DNA from: Bacteroidota bacterium
GTDB lineage: Bacteria; Bacteroidota; Bacteroidia; Palsa-965
DNA: 64,000 nucleotides
Assembly: GCA_016194975.1 (NCBI GenBank)
Contig: JACQAM010000020.1
Span: 62,001-126,000 of the forward strand
Direction of reading: 5' to 3'
The position numbers and the translations under genes were made by a program. Below, piece by piece: positions 44,467-52,559 of the stretch. The notes under the pieces were generated by a model that was not told the origin of the DNA, did no database searches, and worked only from the letters and a program-made list of their open reading frames with translations. Each line of letters opens with the position of its first letter. The stretch's first letter is position 1.

Positions 44467-45702
44467 TCAATGTGCAATAATTAATTTTTGTGTTGTGAAT
44501 TCACTTTCATTTTCCATTGAATTTAATCTTGCCAGATAAATTCCGTTACTCAGAAATGTAAGGTCAGCATCTTCTGAACAGGATTCAATGTTTGTTTCAA
44601 AAAGAAGGTCTCCGTTCATGTTGTAAATACGTAGTGCAGATCTTCTGATCTTCGTTTTAATAAAAATGTGTCCGTCAGAAACTGATGGGTAAATGCTTGC
44701 TTCTGAAATTGCATTTTGTTCTTCAACGCTTACATCGAGTGGTATATATTCCCAGAAGTCCCGGTATGCAGTGCTCGGATTAAAACCGGTTCCTACGTAT
44801 CCATTTCCATTGATCGTAAAAGCAACCGGGTAAACGCGCGCCACTCCTCCGAAATTTGTTCTTTGATTCCAGACATCAGTCGCAGGATCATATTCGCGCA
44901 AATCCTGCGAGGGGCCGGGGAAACCTGTTGCAACATATCCTCTATTATTAATTGAAAATCCAACAGCTGCGTAAATAGGACCACCGGCATAATTTGCTTT
45001 TGCAGTCCAGGTATCAGTGACCTGATTATATTCTTTAAAGTCACTGAACGTTGTACTCCATGTAGTACCAGTTCCAACGTAAGCTTTTGTTCCGATTGTA
45101 AAACAAATTGCACCCGCTCTTCCTGCTCCTGGAAAACTTGCCTTTTGATTCCATGGAAGCCCTCCAATGGTATCTGCTGTAGGATCATATTCCCAGAGAT
45201 CATTGTAAAATGAATTAAGGCCGGCATTTGTTCCCATTGAAACATATCCTTTGTTTCCGATTGAAAAACCAACGCCGAGTCTGCGTCCTGCTCCGATCAA
45301 ACTTGCAACAGGAGACCAGGTATTCGTAAGTTGGTTCCATGACCAAAAATCCTGCAATGCATTTCCTGCATTAGTTGTTCCGGTTCCTACATATCCTTTT
45401 GTTCCGATAGAAAATCCGACGGCATCAAATCTTCCGCCTCCTCCATAGTTCGCTTTTTGCATCCATGTATCTGATACCGGGTCGTACTCCCAGAAATCAA
45501 CATAAGCAAATCCTCCATCAGGCGATCCTGTTCCAATGTATCCTTTTGTTCCGATGGAAAAACCAACTGCGGTGTATCTTCCCGTGCCGCCGTAAGTCGC
45601 TTTTTGTATCCAGGTGTTCTGGGACTGCAATTCGTTCTTAAATCCAAAACAAGAAATGCACAAAGGAAGGAGGATGGCGAATGAATATTTTTTTGTTTTC
45701 AT
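44467..45702 (-). CDS. Kelch-type propeller T9SS-secreted protein (second)
   Basis: A 411-residue exported protein related to the gene at 41300-42715. It has a long N-terminal segment with signal-like LLPLCISCF and kelch units (GFSIGTKGYIGTG, DFWEYDPVSDTWMQKANYG). The C-terminal 75 residues (SIYPSVSDGHIFIKTKIRRS ... FTTQKLIIAH) are a diverged sorting domain with an extra Cys. One oddity: the leader begins MKTKKYSFAILLPLCISCFG, with Cys residues possibly in a lipobox. A truncated leader remnant lies directly upstream (26 bases). Confidence 0.88.
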   Translation of the reverse strand: MKTKKYSFAILLPLCISCFGFKNELQSQNTWIQKATYGGTGRYTAVGFSIGTKGYIGTGSPDGGFAYVDFWEYDPVSDTWMQKANYGGGGRFDAVGFSIGTKGYVGTGTTNAGNALQDFWSWNQLTNTWSPVASLIGAGRRLGVGFSIGNKGYVSMGTNAGLNSFYNDLWEYDPTADTIGGLPWNQKASFPGAGRAGAICFTIGTKAYVGTGTTWSTTFSDFKEYNQVTDTWTAKANYAGGPIYAAVGFSINNRGYVATGFPGPSQDLREYDPATDVWNQRTNFGGVARVYPVAFTINGNGYVGTGFNPSTAYRDFWEYIPLDVSVEEQNAISEASIYPSVSDGHIFIKTKIRRSALRIYNMNGDLLFETNIESCSEDADLTFLSNGIYLARLNSMENESEFTTQKLIIAH

Positions 45703-45728
45703 TGTATTTTTTTTAATTGATTATTTTT

Positions 45729-45839
45729 TTAATTCAAAACAATTTGTTCTCCCGCACTTCTCGCCCACGCCCAATTTGGCGATTGAGAAAAAGCGGAGAG
45801 CGAAATGAAAATTGCAAAGAGGGTAAAATATTTTTTCAT
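45729..45839 (-). pseudogene. Truncated 5' end of an SBBP-type T9SS gene
   Basis: Six bases after the neighbouring SBBP gene stop an ATG opens MKKYFTLFAIFISLSAFSQS, then PNWAWARSAG and EQIVLN with a TAA stop: 36 codons. The intact neighbours begin SVFSQAPNWAWAKSAGG, so the first 30 codons match and the rest of the propeller and the sorting domain are lost. The stop is reached six codons after the homology ends. It therefore marks a deleted or recombined array member. Confidence 0.75.
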
Positions 45840-45845
45840 GACAAT

Positions 45846-47993
45846 TTATTTTTGAATGATTATTTTTTGCGTGAATGATTCCTTTTCGTTTTTCACATTC
45901 ACAAAATAAATTCCATCTGGCTGAGAACTCAAGTCAATATCAGTTGTGAGTTGCCGGTTGTCAGTTGCACTGCTGTAAATTATTTCTCCGAGAACGTTGG
46001 TGATGGAAATTTCTTTCGGTGAAAAATTGTTCTCGGATTGTACCGTAAATTTTCCCGAAGAAGGATTTGGAGAAATTACAAATTCTGAATTTTCATCCTG
46101 CGTTTGAATACCTGAACAAAGACTTACAATGACGAAAGAAGTGTCTGAATTTGTGCAGCCGTTAGAAGAAGTATAAGTGTAGATGATCTGAAAAGTTCCA
46201 GGGCCTGCAACGGAAGGATTAAATGTATTTCCCGAAACAGCAGTTCCGGAATAAATTCCTCCTGCGGGTATGCCTGCACTCAATGTTTGCGCGCCCCAGT
46301 TCACACACATGTTTGTTGTGATTTGATTATAGGAAACAGTAGGCAAAGGATTATTTGTAATTGCTATAGAAGCCGTTGTAGAATCATTTACCGCATCGAC
46401 AATAATTACAGAATAAGTTCCTGCGCAAAGTCCGGTGGCGGTTTGTGTTGTTTGTCCGTCGCTCCATAAATAAGTGTAAGGTGGAGCTCCATAAGCAACA
46501 TTTGCATTTACAGACCCATTGCAAGGTCCGTTTCCGCAGTCCATATTGACGGAAATAATATTTGCAGTTAAATAAGAATTTATTTTTGATGTGAAAATAT
46601 CATTACCACTCCAAGCATTCAGGGTGTCATTGTAAAAAATCAGTTGACCAATAAAATTTCCAGTAGTGTATACACTCCCACTAGTTCCAACATTGATTGA
46701 GATGCCTTCTCCCGATCCTCCTGATCCTCCCTCACCTTTTGCCCAAACTAAATTTCCTGAAGAATTATATTTTGCAACGAAGATATCTGAACCCAATGGC
46801 CCTTTAGTTAAGGAGTCACTTCCAAAAAAAATTACGGGGCTACTAAAAGATCCTGTGATAAAAACATTTGCACATGCATCGGTGCTGATGCCATAACCGA
46901 TATCCTCAAAATTTCCATACGCACTTTTAGACCAAAGTACATTACCCGAAACATCATATTTTGTAATAAAAACGTCATCACATCCTGAAAAACAATTTGC
47001 ACTATTGGTTAGAGAAGTATTGCCAAAATTAATTGTCCCGCTACCAAAAAGTCCAGTTACAAAGACATTTCCACTTGCATCGGTACTGATGCTGTTACCT
47101 CCATTAACTGTGTTTCCTCCTGCATTATTCGCCCAAATCACAGTTCCTGACGGAGAATATTTGGTAACAAAAAAATCATGGTTGCCGGGATTGGTTAAAG
47201 TTATATTTCCAAACGTGATTGTGGAACTTCCAAAAAAACCTGTAACAAATATATTTCCACTTGCATCAGTGCTAATGCTTGCCCCTGCATCAGAGGAAAT
47301 GCCACCAGCACTTGTAGCCCATATTACATTTCCGAAGGCATCATATCCTGCTACAAAAAAATCATATGTATTACCGGTAATATCAGCATTCGATAACGTG
47401 ATTGCGCCAAAGGCAATAGTTGAGCTATAAAAACTGCCAGTAATAAAAATATTTCCGTTTGAATCCGTGCTAATACTGTACGACAAATCCGAACTAATTC
47501 CTCCCGCACTTTTCGCCCATATTACATTTCCGGAAGCATCATATTTTGCAATAAAAACATCTGAACTGTTAGGTCCATTTGTATTTGTTAATGTGTCATT
47601 GTCAAAAATGATAATTGGGCTCCAAAATTGACCAGTCAATAATACATTTCCATTCAAATCAATTGCTATACACAAACTTTCGTCCCAATCTGTACCGCCT
47701 ATACTTTTTACCCACAGGATATTTCCTGAAGAATCATATTTAGCAATAAAAATATCGCACGTGTTACCTGTATTATCAACATTTGTCAATGAGTCGTTAT
47801 CTAAATAGATCTTTGCAGAGAAAAAATATCCGGTAACGAATACGTTTCCATTTAAATCTGAGCAGATGCTTTTTCCATAATCATCTCTTCCGTTCCATGA
47901 CCCTCCCGCACTTTTCGCCCACGCCCAATTCGGGGCTTGAGAAAAAACGGAGAGTGAAGTAAGAATCGCGAAGAGTGTAAAATATTTTTTCAT
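45846..47993 (-). CDS. SBBP-repeat T9SS-secreted protein with SprB repeat (second of three)
   Basis: A 715-residue exported protein. Leader MKKYFTLFAILTSLSVFSQA is followed by SBBP-type propeller units to about residue 475 (GNVFVTGYFFSAKIYLDNDS, DIFIAKYDSSGNILWVKSIG, GGNSISTDASGNVFVTGLFG), then a SprB repeat (CNGSVNANVAYGAPPYTYLW), an Ig-like domain, and the array sorting domain. A stretch of the sorting domain, YSSATDNRQLTTDIDLSS, replaces the usual QTEINNSNQEIDLSS and corresponds to DNA made of GTTGTGAGTTGCCGGTTGTC-like words, as if a dispersed intergenic repeat had been inserted in frame. It ends FTQKIIIQK. Confidence 0.92.
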   Translation of the reverse strand: MKKYFTLFAILTSLSVFSQAPNWAWAKSAGGSWNGRDDYGKSICSDLNGNVFVTGYFFSAKIYLDNDSLTNVDNTGNTCDIFIAKYDSSGNILWVKSIGGTDWDESLCIAIDLNGNVLLTGQFWSPIIIFDNDTLTNTNGPNSSDVFIAKYDASGNVIWAKSAGGISSDLSYSISTDSNGNIFITGSFYSSTIAFGAITLSNADITGNTYDFFVAGYDAFGNVIWATSAGGISSDAGASISTDASGNIFVTGFFGSSTITFGNITLTNPGNHDFFVTKYSPSGTVIWANNAGGNTVNGGNSISTDASGNVFVTGLFGSGTINFGNTSLTNSANCFSGCDDVFITKYDVSGNVLWSKSAYGNFEDIGYGISTDACANVFITGSFSSPVIFFGSDSLTKGPLGSDIFVAKYNSSGNLVWAKGEGGSGGSGEGISINVGTSGSVYTTGNFIGQLIFYNDTLNAWSGNDIFTSKINSYLTANIISVNMDCGNGPCNGSVNANVAYGAPPYTYLWSDGQTTQTATGLCAGTYSVIIVDAVNDSTTASIAITNNPLPTVSYNQITTNMCVNWGAQTLSAGIPAGGIYSGTAVSGNTFNPSVAGPGTFQIIYTYTSSNGCTNSDTSFVIVSLCSGIQTQDENSEFVISPNPSSGKFTVQSENNFSPKEISITNVLGEIIYSSATDNRQLTTDIDLSSQPDGIYFVNVKNEKESFTQKIIIQK

Positions 47994-47999
47994 GATAAT

Positions 48000-49664
48000 T
48001 TATTTTTGAATGATTATTTTTTGCGTGAATGATTCCTTTTCGTTTTTCACATTCACAAAATAAATTCCATCCGGCTCGGAACTCAAGTCGATCTCTGAAT
48101 TGGAATTTTGAATTTGTGTTTGATAGATTATTTCTCCCAGGATGTTGGTGATGGAAATAGTTCCGGAGAAATTATTTTCAGCTTTGATGGTGAAGATTCC
48201 GGAGGAAGGGTTGGGAGCATAATTAAGATTTTCTTTTGAGAAGTTGATTTGATTAATCCCTACCCCGAGATTATCAATTTTGGAAATAAACATATCGTGA
48301 GATGATCCAGTATTATCAATATTAGTCAGCGTTGTTGATCCAAAAGCTAAAGTCGGACTATCGTACCACCCCGCTAAATAAATATTTTCAGATTGATCCT
48401 TTGCTGCTCCCGTAACAAAATCTGCCATACTCCCGCCGACGGATTTCGCCCAAATAACATTTCCAACGGTGTCGTATTTAGCCAGAAATATATCTGAAAC
48501 TCCTCCACTATATACAAGAGTATCGAATCCAAAAATCAAATTTGAACTCGAAAAGACACCTCCTGCGAAAGCGTTTCCCACCGAGTCAGTTGTCAGTGCG
48601 TAAGCCATTTCTGTCATAATACCTCCAGCACTTCTTGCCCAAACAAGATTTCCAGTGGCTGAATATTTTGCTATAAACATATCATTGATATTCATGGATG
48701 AATTAATCAAAGTATCGAGCCCCAGAATTAAAGTATCTGATGAAAAATACCCAGCTATAAAAACATTACCTTTTTGATCTGCCTGACCACAAGTTGAAAC
48801 ATCGTTATCATAATTCTGTCCTCCGGCACTCCGCGCCCAAATGACGTTTCCAGCCCCGTCAAACTTGACCAAAAAAATATCGTGATTTCCTGTGGTATTA
48901 AGTGTTATTGAACCGAAAGTAATTGAAGACGTAAAACTTCCAGTCAAGTATACATATCCAGAATCATCAGTAAAAATGGCGGAGGAATTATCATCTGAAC
49001 CACCTCCTGCGGTAAGAGACCACGAGGGGATACCATTAGTGCTATATTTTTCTATGAAAATATCATTTGAACCCGCATAACTGTTGAACAAAGTGTCGCT
49101 ATCAAATATTATGTACGCCCCGGAGTAATTCCCAGTCACGAAAACATTACCAGAAGCGTCAGCACAAACCGAACTTGGATAAGTGTATGGATCGCCCCCA
49201 GAATTTGTCGCCCATTGTGGATTTCCATTACTATCATACTTTACAACGAACATGTCGGCATTATTTGGAAAGGGATTAGTCAACGTTGTCGACCCAAAGG
49301 AAATAGTTGAGCTCGAGAAAAATCCTGCCACGACAATATTGCCAGAAGGATCTCCGCTGACTGATTGTGCACCGTTGGCATTACTTCCAGAAGCACTTTG
49401 TGCCCATATAACATTTCCATTAACGTCATATTTAACCAGAAACATTTGACCATTCCATGTGTTTGTCAAAGTCGTTGAGCCAAAAACTATTGAAGAGCTG
49501 ATGAAATTGCCCGCAACGTAAATATTTCCTGTTCCGTCAGCATAAATAGAATTGGCTCCATCGAAAGAATTTCCTCCCGCACTTTTCGCCCACGCCCAAT
49601 TCGGCGCTTGCGAAAAAACGGAGAGGGAAATAAAAATCGCGAAGAGTGTGAGTTTTGTTTTCAT
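48000..49664 (-). CDS. SBBP-repeat T9SS-secreted protein (first of three)
   Basis: A 554-residue exported protein. Leader MKTKLTLFAIFISLSVFSQA, then SBBP units (NIYVAGNFISSSIVFGSTTL, NIVVAGFFSSSTISFGSTTL, NVFVTGNYSGAYIIFDSDTL, YVYLTGSFTSSITFGSITLN), with the second half MFLVKYDVNGNVIWAQSASG repeating, and a final array-type sorting domain (YAPNPSSGIFTIKAENNFSG ... FTQKIIIQK). Its ATG overlaps the stop of the outer-membrane protein gene by four bases (ATGA), showing translational coupling with the start of the array. Confidence 0.92.
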   Translation of the reverse strand: MKTKLTLFAIFISLSVFSQAPNWAWAKSAGGNSFDGANSIYADGTGNIYVAGNFISSSIVFGSTTLTNTWNGQMFLVKYDVNGNVIWAQSASGSNANGAQSVSGDPSGNIVVAGFFSSSTISFGSTTLTNPFPNNADMFVVKYDSNGNPQWATNSGGDPYTYPSSVCADASGNVFVTGNYSGAYIIFDSDTLFNSYAGSNDIFIEKYSTNGIPSWSLTAGGGSDDNSSAIFTDDSGYVYLTGSFTSSITFGSITLNTTGNHDIFLVKFDGAGNVIWARSAGGQNYDNDVSTCGQADQKGNVFIAGYFSSDTLILGLDTLINSSMNINDMFIAKYSATGNLVWARSAGGIMTEMAYALTTDSVGNAFAGGVFSSSNLIFGFDTLVYSGGVSDIFLAKYDTVGNVIWAKSVGGSMADFVTGAAKDQSENIYLAGWYDSPTLAFGSTTLTNIDNTGSSHDMFISKIDNLGVGINQINFSKENLNYAPNPSSGIFTIKAENNFSGTISITNILGEIIYQTQIQNSNSEIDLSSEPDGIYFVNVKNEKESFTQKIIIQK

Positions 49665-50404
49665 TGAAAATATATTTTATAGCCGAGATTAAAAGATGTC
49701 ACCACTGTTTCATTGAAAAAAATAAAATCTGCGATGCCGATCGAACGTTCGGAAGAAGAATTCCCAATACCGATATTTCTAACATTGCCAGTCATAGTGT
49801 CCACTTCTGAAATTTTTCCGGCAAATCCGATTTCCAGAGGCACATCAAGAAATATTCTCCCGATTCCGAGTCTATGATCAAGCCCGGCGGAAAAAAGTAA
49901 CCCCAGTCCCTTTGTTTCATGTGCTGTTGAAACCGTACCGCTTCCATAAGTACTTGTTCCGGTAATATCAATAGCAAAAACATCGTGGTAACTGAAATAA
50001 CCAACTCCTAACGAAAGAAAAGCTCCGCCTTTGCTGTCGCAATTTTTACCAAGAACATAATAAGAAGAAACAACGCCGAAATTCATAATACTGCTTCCCT
50101 TATAAGAATAAAATTCTTGCCCTGCCACATTTCCTGCCGAGTCCTTTGCATCACCTACGGAGGAATAGCTACGCCCTGCAAGCAGTATTGACCTCACTCC
50201 TATACTGAATTTGTTTCCCAGAAAATAATTGGCATCAATACAACCACCCCATCCCGGACCTTGATCTGTCGTGCGGCCGTGAGAAATTCCAAGACCGACT
50301 GAGAATCGGCTTAGCTGGATATCATCTGAGTTGCTGACTTGCGCGAAAGTTGCCGCGTGAATCAGTATCATATATAGAATCAGAATAGATATTTTGCTTT
50401 TCAT
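49661..50404 (-). CDS. Outer-membrane beta-barrel protein
   Basis: A 247-residue protein with a signal peptide (LIHAATFAQ) and alternating hydrophobic strands of a small outer-membrane barrel (LSRFSVGLGISHGRTTDQG, GCIDANYFLGNKFSIGVRSI, GLLFSAGLDHRLGIGRIFLD, FNETVVTSFNLGYKIYFQ; last residue aromatic). It is the second gene of the array operon, six bases after the CFI-box gene and overlapping the first SBBP gene. A role in anchoring or exporting the following cargo proteins is an inference from position only. Confidence 0.75.
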   Translation of the reverse strand: MKSKISILILYMILIHAATFAQVSNSDDIQLSRFSVGLGISHGRTTDQGPGWGGCIDANYFLGNKFSIGVRSILLAGRSYSSVGDAKDSAGNVAGQEFYSYKGSSIMNFGVVSSYYVLGKNCDSKGGAFLSLGVGYFSYHDVFAIDITGTSTYGSGTVSTAHETKGLGLLFSAGLDHRLGIGRIFLDVPLEIGFAGKISEVDTMTGNVRNIGIGNSSSERSIGIADFIFFNETVVTSFNLGYKIYFQ

Positions 50405-50410
50405 GTGAAA

Positions 50411-51286
50411 TTATTTATTTGAAAATTTAAGAACAGAATCTTTCCTCCTTAATCTCTCCACCAATTTATCCAGCATCCACCGGCACGCATTATTCACACG
50501 CACGTTATTTCTGAACATACGCACGAAGACTGGTGAAGTGGAGTAATAGATCGCAATGAAAAGTCTTCCAAGAAAATAGGGTTTCAGTTTCTCATCGCGG
50601 AATTTCCGCAAGACCAAAACTTCCGGTGCGTCGTAACTTTTGTAAACCATCGTAGCGATGTAACAGGCGTTATTAATCGCCCGCGCGGTCAATAGATATG
50701 CAATAAAAGAGAGAGGTATTAAAATGGAGAATCCAATGAAGATTCCCTTGCAAATTCGCAAAGTTGATTCCACTTCTTCTTTCCCTTTGTAATTCTCAGA
50801 GACCGAGTGCCGCGCTTTTATTTTTTTTGCTATAATAAATGCAATTAGAGCGAGGATAATTCCGAGCGGAAAAAGAAAGAATGATAAGATGATGGCAACT
50901 ATAGCAAGAGTATTGACCTTCCTCGCGGCGTCATAATCATCCTCGCCGGGATCTCCTGAAGATGCAGTATGTGTAGTTGTAGTTGCGTGATGCGGAACTG
51001 TATCGCGAGAAATCGTTTGCGGAAGAACAAGCGTTGAAACTACATTTTGAATAGAGCGAGGCGGGAAGGATAATGGCTTGTCAATAATTGTCGAGTGAAA
51101 AACATAGGTGTTATCCGGAGTAGGCAAAATATTTTTTACTCCAATACAATTAATAGGGATAGGAAGAAGCATGTTAGGTTCAACAACTGAAGATCTTTTG
51201 TTTTCGCCTTCTGAAATATGCTGAGCTTGATTACAGGCTAATCCTAGCACTGTGATTAAAATGAATAAAACGATTTTTGATTTCAT
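50411..51286 (-). CDS. CFI-box-CTERM lipoprotein with membrane helices
   Basis: A 291-residue protein. Lipobox LGLAC suggests lipidation at Cys18. A soluble N-terminal part is followed by two membrane segments (LAIVAIILSFFLFPLGIILA and ICKGIFIGFSILIPLSFIAY) and a C-terminal CFI-box: ACYIATMVYKSYDAPEVLVL, RKFRDEKLKPYFLGRLFIAI, YYSTSPVFVRMF. This box is recognised as a C-terminal domain tied to variable surface proteins, but its biochemical role is not known to me. I chose ATG 51286 (MKSKIVLF), since the upstream residues from 51319 are not protein-like. First gene of the 14-kb array. Confidence 0.75.
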   Translation of the reverse strand: MKSKIVLFILITVLGLACNQAQHISEGENKRSSVVEPNMLLPIPINCIGVKNILPTPDNTYVFHSTIIDKPLSFPPRSIQNVVSTLVLPQTISRDTVPHHATTTTHTASSGDPGEDDYDAARKVNTLAIVAIILSFFLFPLGIILALIAFIIAKKIKARHSVSENYKGKEEVESTLRICKGIFIGFSILIPLSFIAYLLTARAINNACYIATMVYKSYDAPEVLVLRKFRDEKLKPYFLGRLFIAIYYSTSPVFVRMFRNNVRVNNACRWMLDKLVERLRRKDSVLKFSNK

Positions 51287-51305
51287 AATGGTAATTTGTT
51301 CGCAG

Positions 51306-51313
51306 CAAACATA
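51306..51313 (-). promoter_or_regulatory. -7 promoter element of the T9SS cargo array
   Basis: Minus-strand TATGTTTG is a perfect TAnnTTTG match located 20 bases before the ATG of the CFI-box gene. A TTG about 16 bases upstream of it is slightly closer than usual for a -33 box. No other promoter motif is found inside the array, whose gaps are at most 35 bases, so this may drive the whole array. Confidence 0.45.
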
Positions 51314-51532
51314 TACCAATCACCACCAGCAATAAAACTGAATCACAATAAAGCCCCTTGTAATCTTTAGTAAATAATGCAAGTCATCGGAGTGCAGTCG
51401 CAATTTCTGCATTTCTCCTCTCAAAACATCAAACACTAGCAACCGCCATCATCCAATCACCAACTAAATCTTATTGCACATCACAGATAACTCATCGCTT
51501 AATATTCGCTTTATCCAGCGCCGCCTGGTGGA

Positions 51533-52186
51533 TCACATATCGGAAAATTTGTACGTCTTGTAATGCATCACGCGCAAACCGAGGTTGAAGGAACCGTGTG
51601 AAAAATCTTCTCCGCCTTCTTTCATGAACGGAGTAAGTCCGTAACGATAATACGCTTCCCAGTAAATCGTCCACGCTTCATGATTCTTCGACGATCCTCC
51701 CCACACACTGTACATGCCAAGTCCCGTTTTCGCCGCGAGCTCATCGTGTTTAGAAAAATTATTTTCCGAAGGTGAAAGTTGCAGCGCATGAACGTAATCA
51801 AAACCGAGATCGTAATTGATCATGCCTCCGAAGCAGTAACCGTTTTTTTTGCGATTGTCAATCGAAAACAGGTCGAGCTTCATGAGTATTCCTGCACCCA
51901 CACCATTCCATTTATAATTCACGGTTCCCTCTTCGTTGCTCAGCGGAAAAGAACTGCTGTGCTGTACAAAAAATATTTCCGGATAAAAAATTTCATTCCA
52001 CTCGTGGCAAATTCCGGCCGTGAAAGCAGAACCGTTTTTTATGTCGTGCGTTGACCATTGCTGAACCGTGTTGTCGAATGGACTATACGATGCGCAAATT
52101 CCGATGTTGTGTTTCGTGCGTACATAATGTTGCGCGCTTATGCCTGTGGCAAAAAGCAGGGCAGGGAGGAGGGCTATACGTTTCAT
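51533..52186 (-). CDS. Outer-membrane beta-barrel-like secreted protein
   Basis: A 217-residue protein, unrecognised. Signal peptide MKRIALLPALLFATGISA, followed by amphipathic strands with aromatic residues (GSAFTAGICHEWNEIFYPEI, GVGAGILMKLDLFS, GYCFGGMINYDLGFDYVHAL, EAWTIYWEAYYRYGLTPF, GSFNLGLRVMHYKTYKFSDM), suggesting a small barrel or a lipocalin-like secreted fold. I chose ATG 52186 because the seven residues encoded upstream precede the signal peptide. It is a single gene between a 246-base gap and a 373-base gap. Confidence 0.6.
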   Translation of the reverse strand: MKRIALLPALLFATGISAQHYVRTKHNIGICASYSPFDNTVQQWSTHDIKNGSAFTAGICHEWNEIFYPEIFFVQHSSSFPLSNEEGTVNYKWNGVGAGILMKLDLFSIDNRKKNGYCFGGMINYDLGFDYVHALQLSPSENNFSKHDELAAKTGLGMYSVWGGSSKNHEAWTIYWEAYYRYGLTPFMKEGGEDFSHGSFNLGLRVMHYKTYKFSDM

Positions 52187-52559
52187 GGCTGGTGGTTTTG
52201 AATTCATAATGGCGTTTTGTAAAAAAGATACAGGGTAATTTGCTAATGGTAATTCAGTAAACGGAATGGTGTACAGTTTACAAACGCTGGAAATAAAAAA
52301 ATAATGTGTGGAAAATTGGAATACGATAAATGCAGTAGGAGTTATTGGTTACTTGTTCTTGAGATGTTGGGATTTGAAGCGCAACTGCAGAGCTTCAAAA
52401 TTTTTGTGTTCCTGCCCGTGCGCAGCAGAGCACGCGCGTGGTCAGGGCTACGCGTAATTCCCGCTGTGCAATAAAATTTTTCCGGTGACTTCCCCTGAAC
52501 TTTTTTCCTGGTATTTCACTTCCTCAAATTCATCAGCACATTTACACATTCACCCATTC
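52187..52559. other. Non-coding gap with hairpin and dispersed repeat
   Basis: Between the barrel-like gene and the MsbA-type gene stop there is no convincing gene. It contains a hairpin (TTTGAAGC at 52373-52380 with GCTTCAAA at 52392-52399), a GC-rich patch at about 52405-52470 that stands out from the AT-rich surroundings, and the inverted copy of the 19-base dispersed word at 52532-52550. The GC-rich patch could be a fragment of foreign or repetitive DNA. Confidence 0.5.
52532..52550 (-). repeat. Dispersed 19-bp word, inverted copy
   Basis: ATCAGCACATTTACACATT is the exact reverse complement of 36571-36589. Confidence 0.6.
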
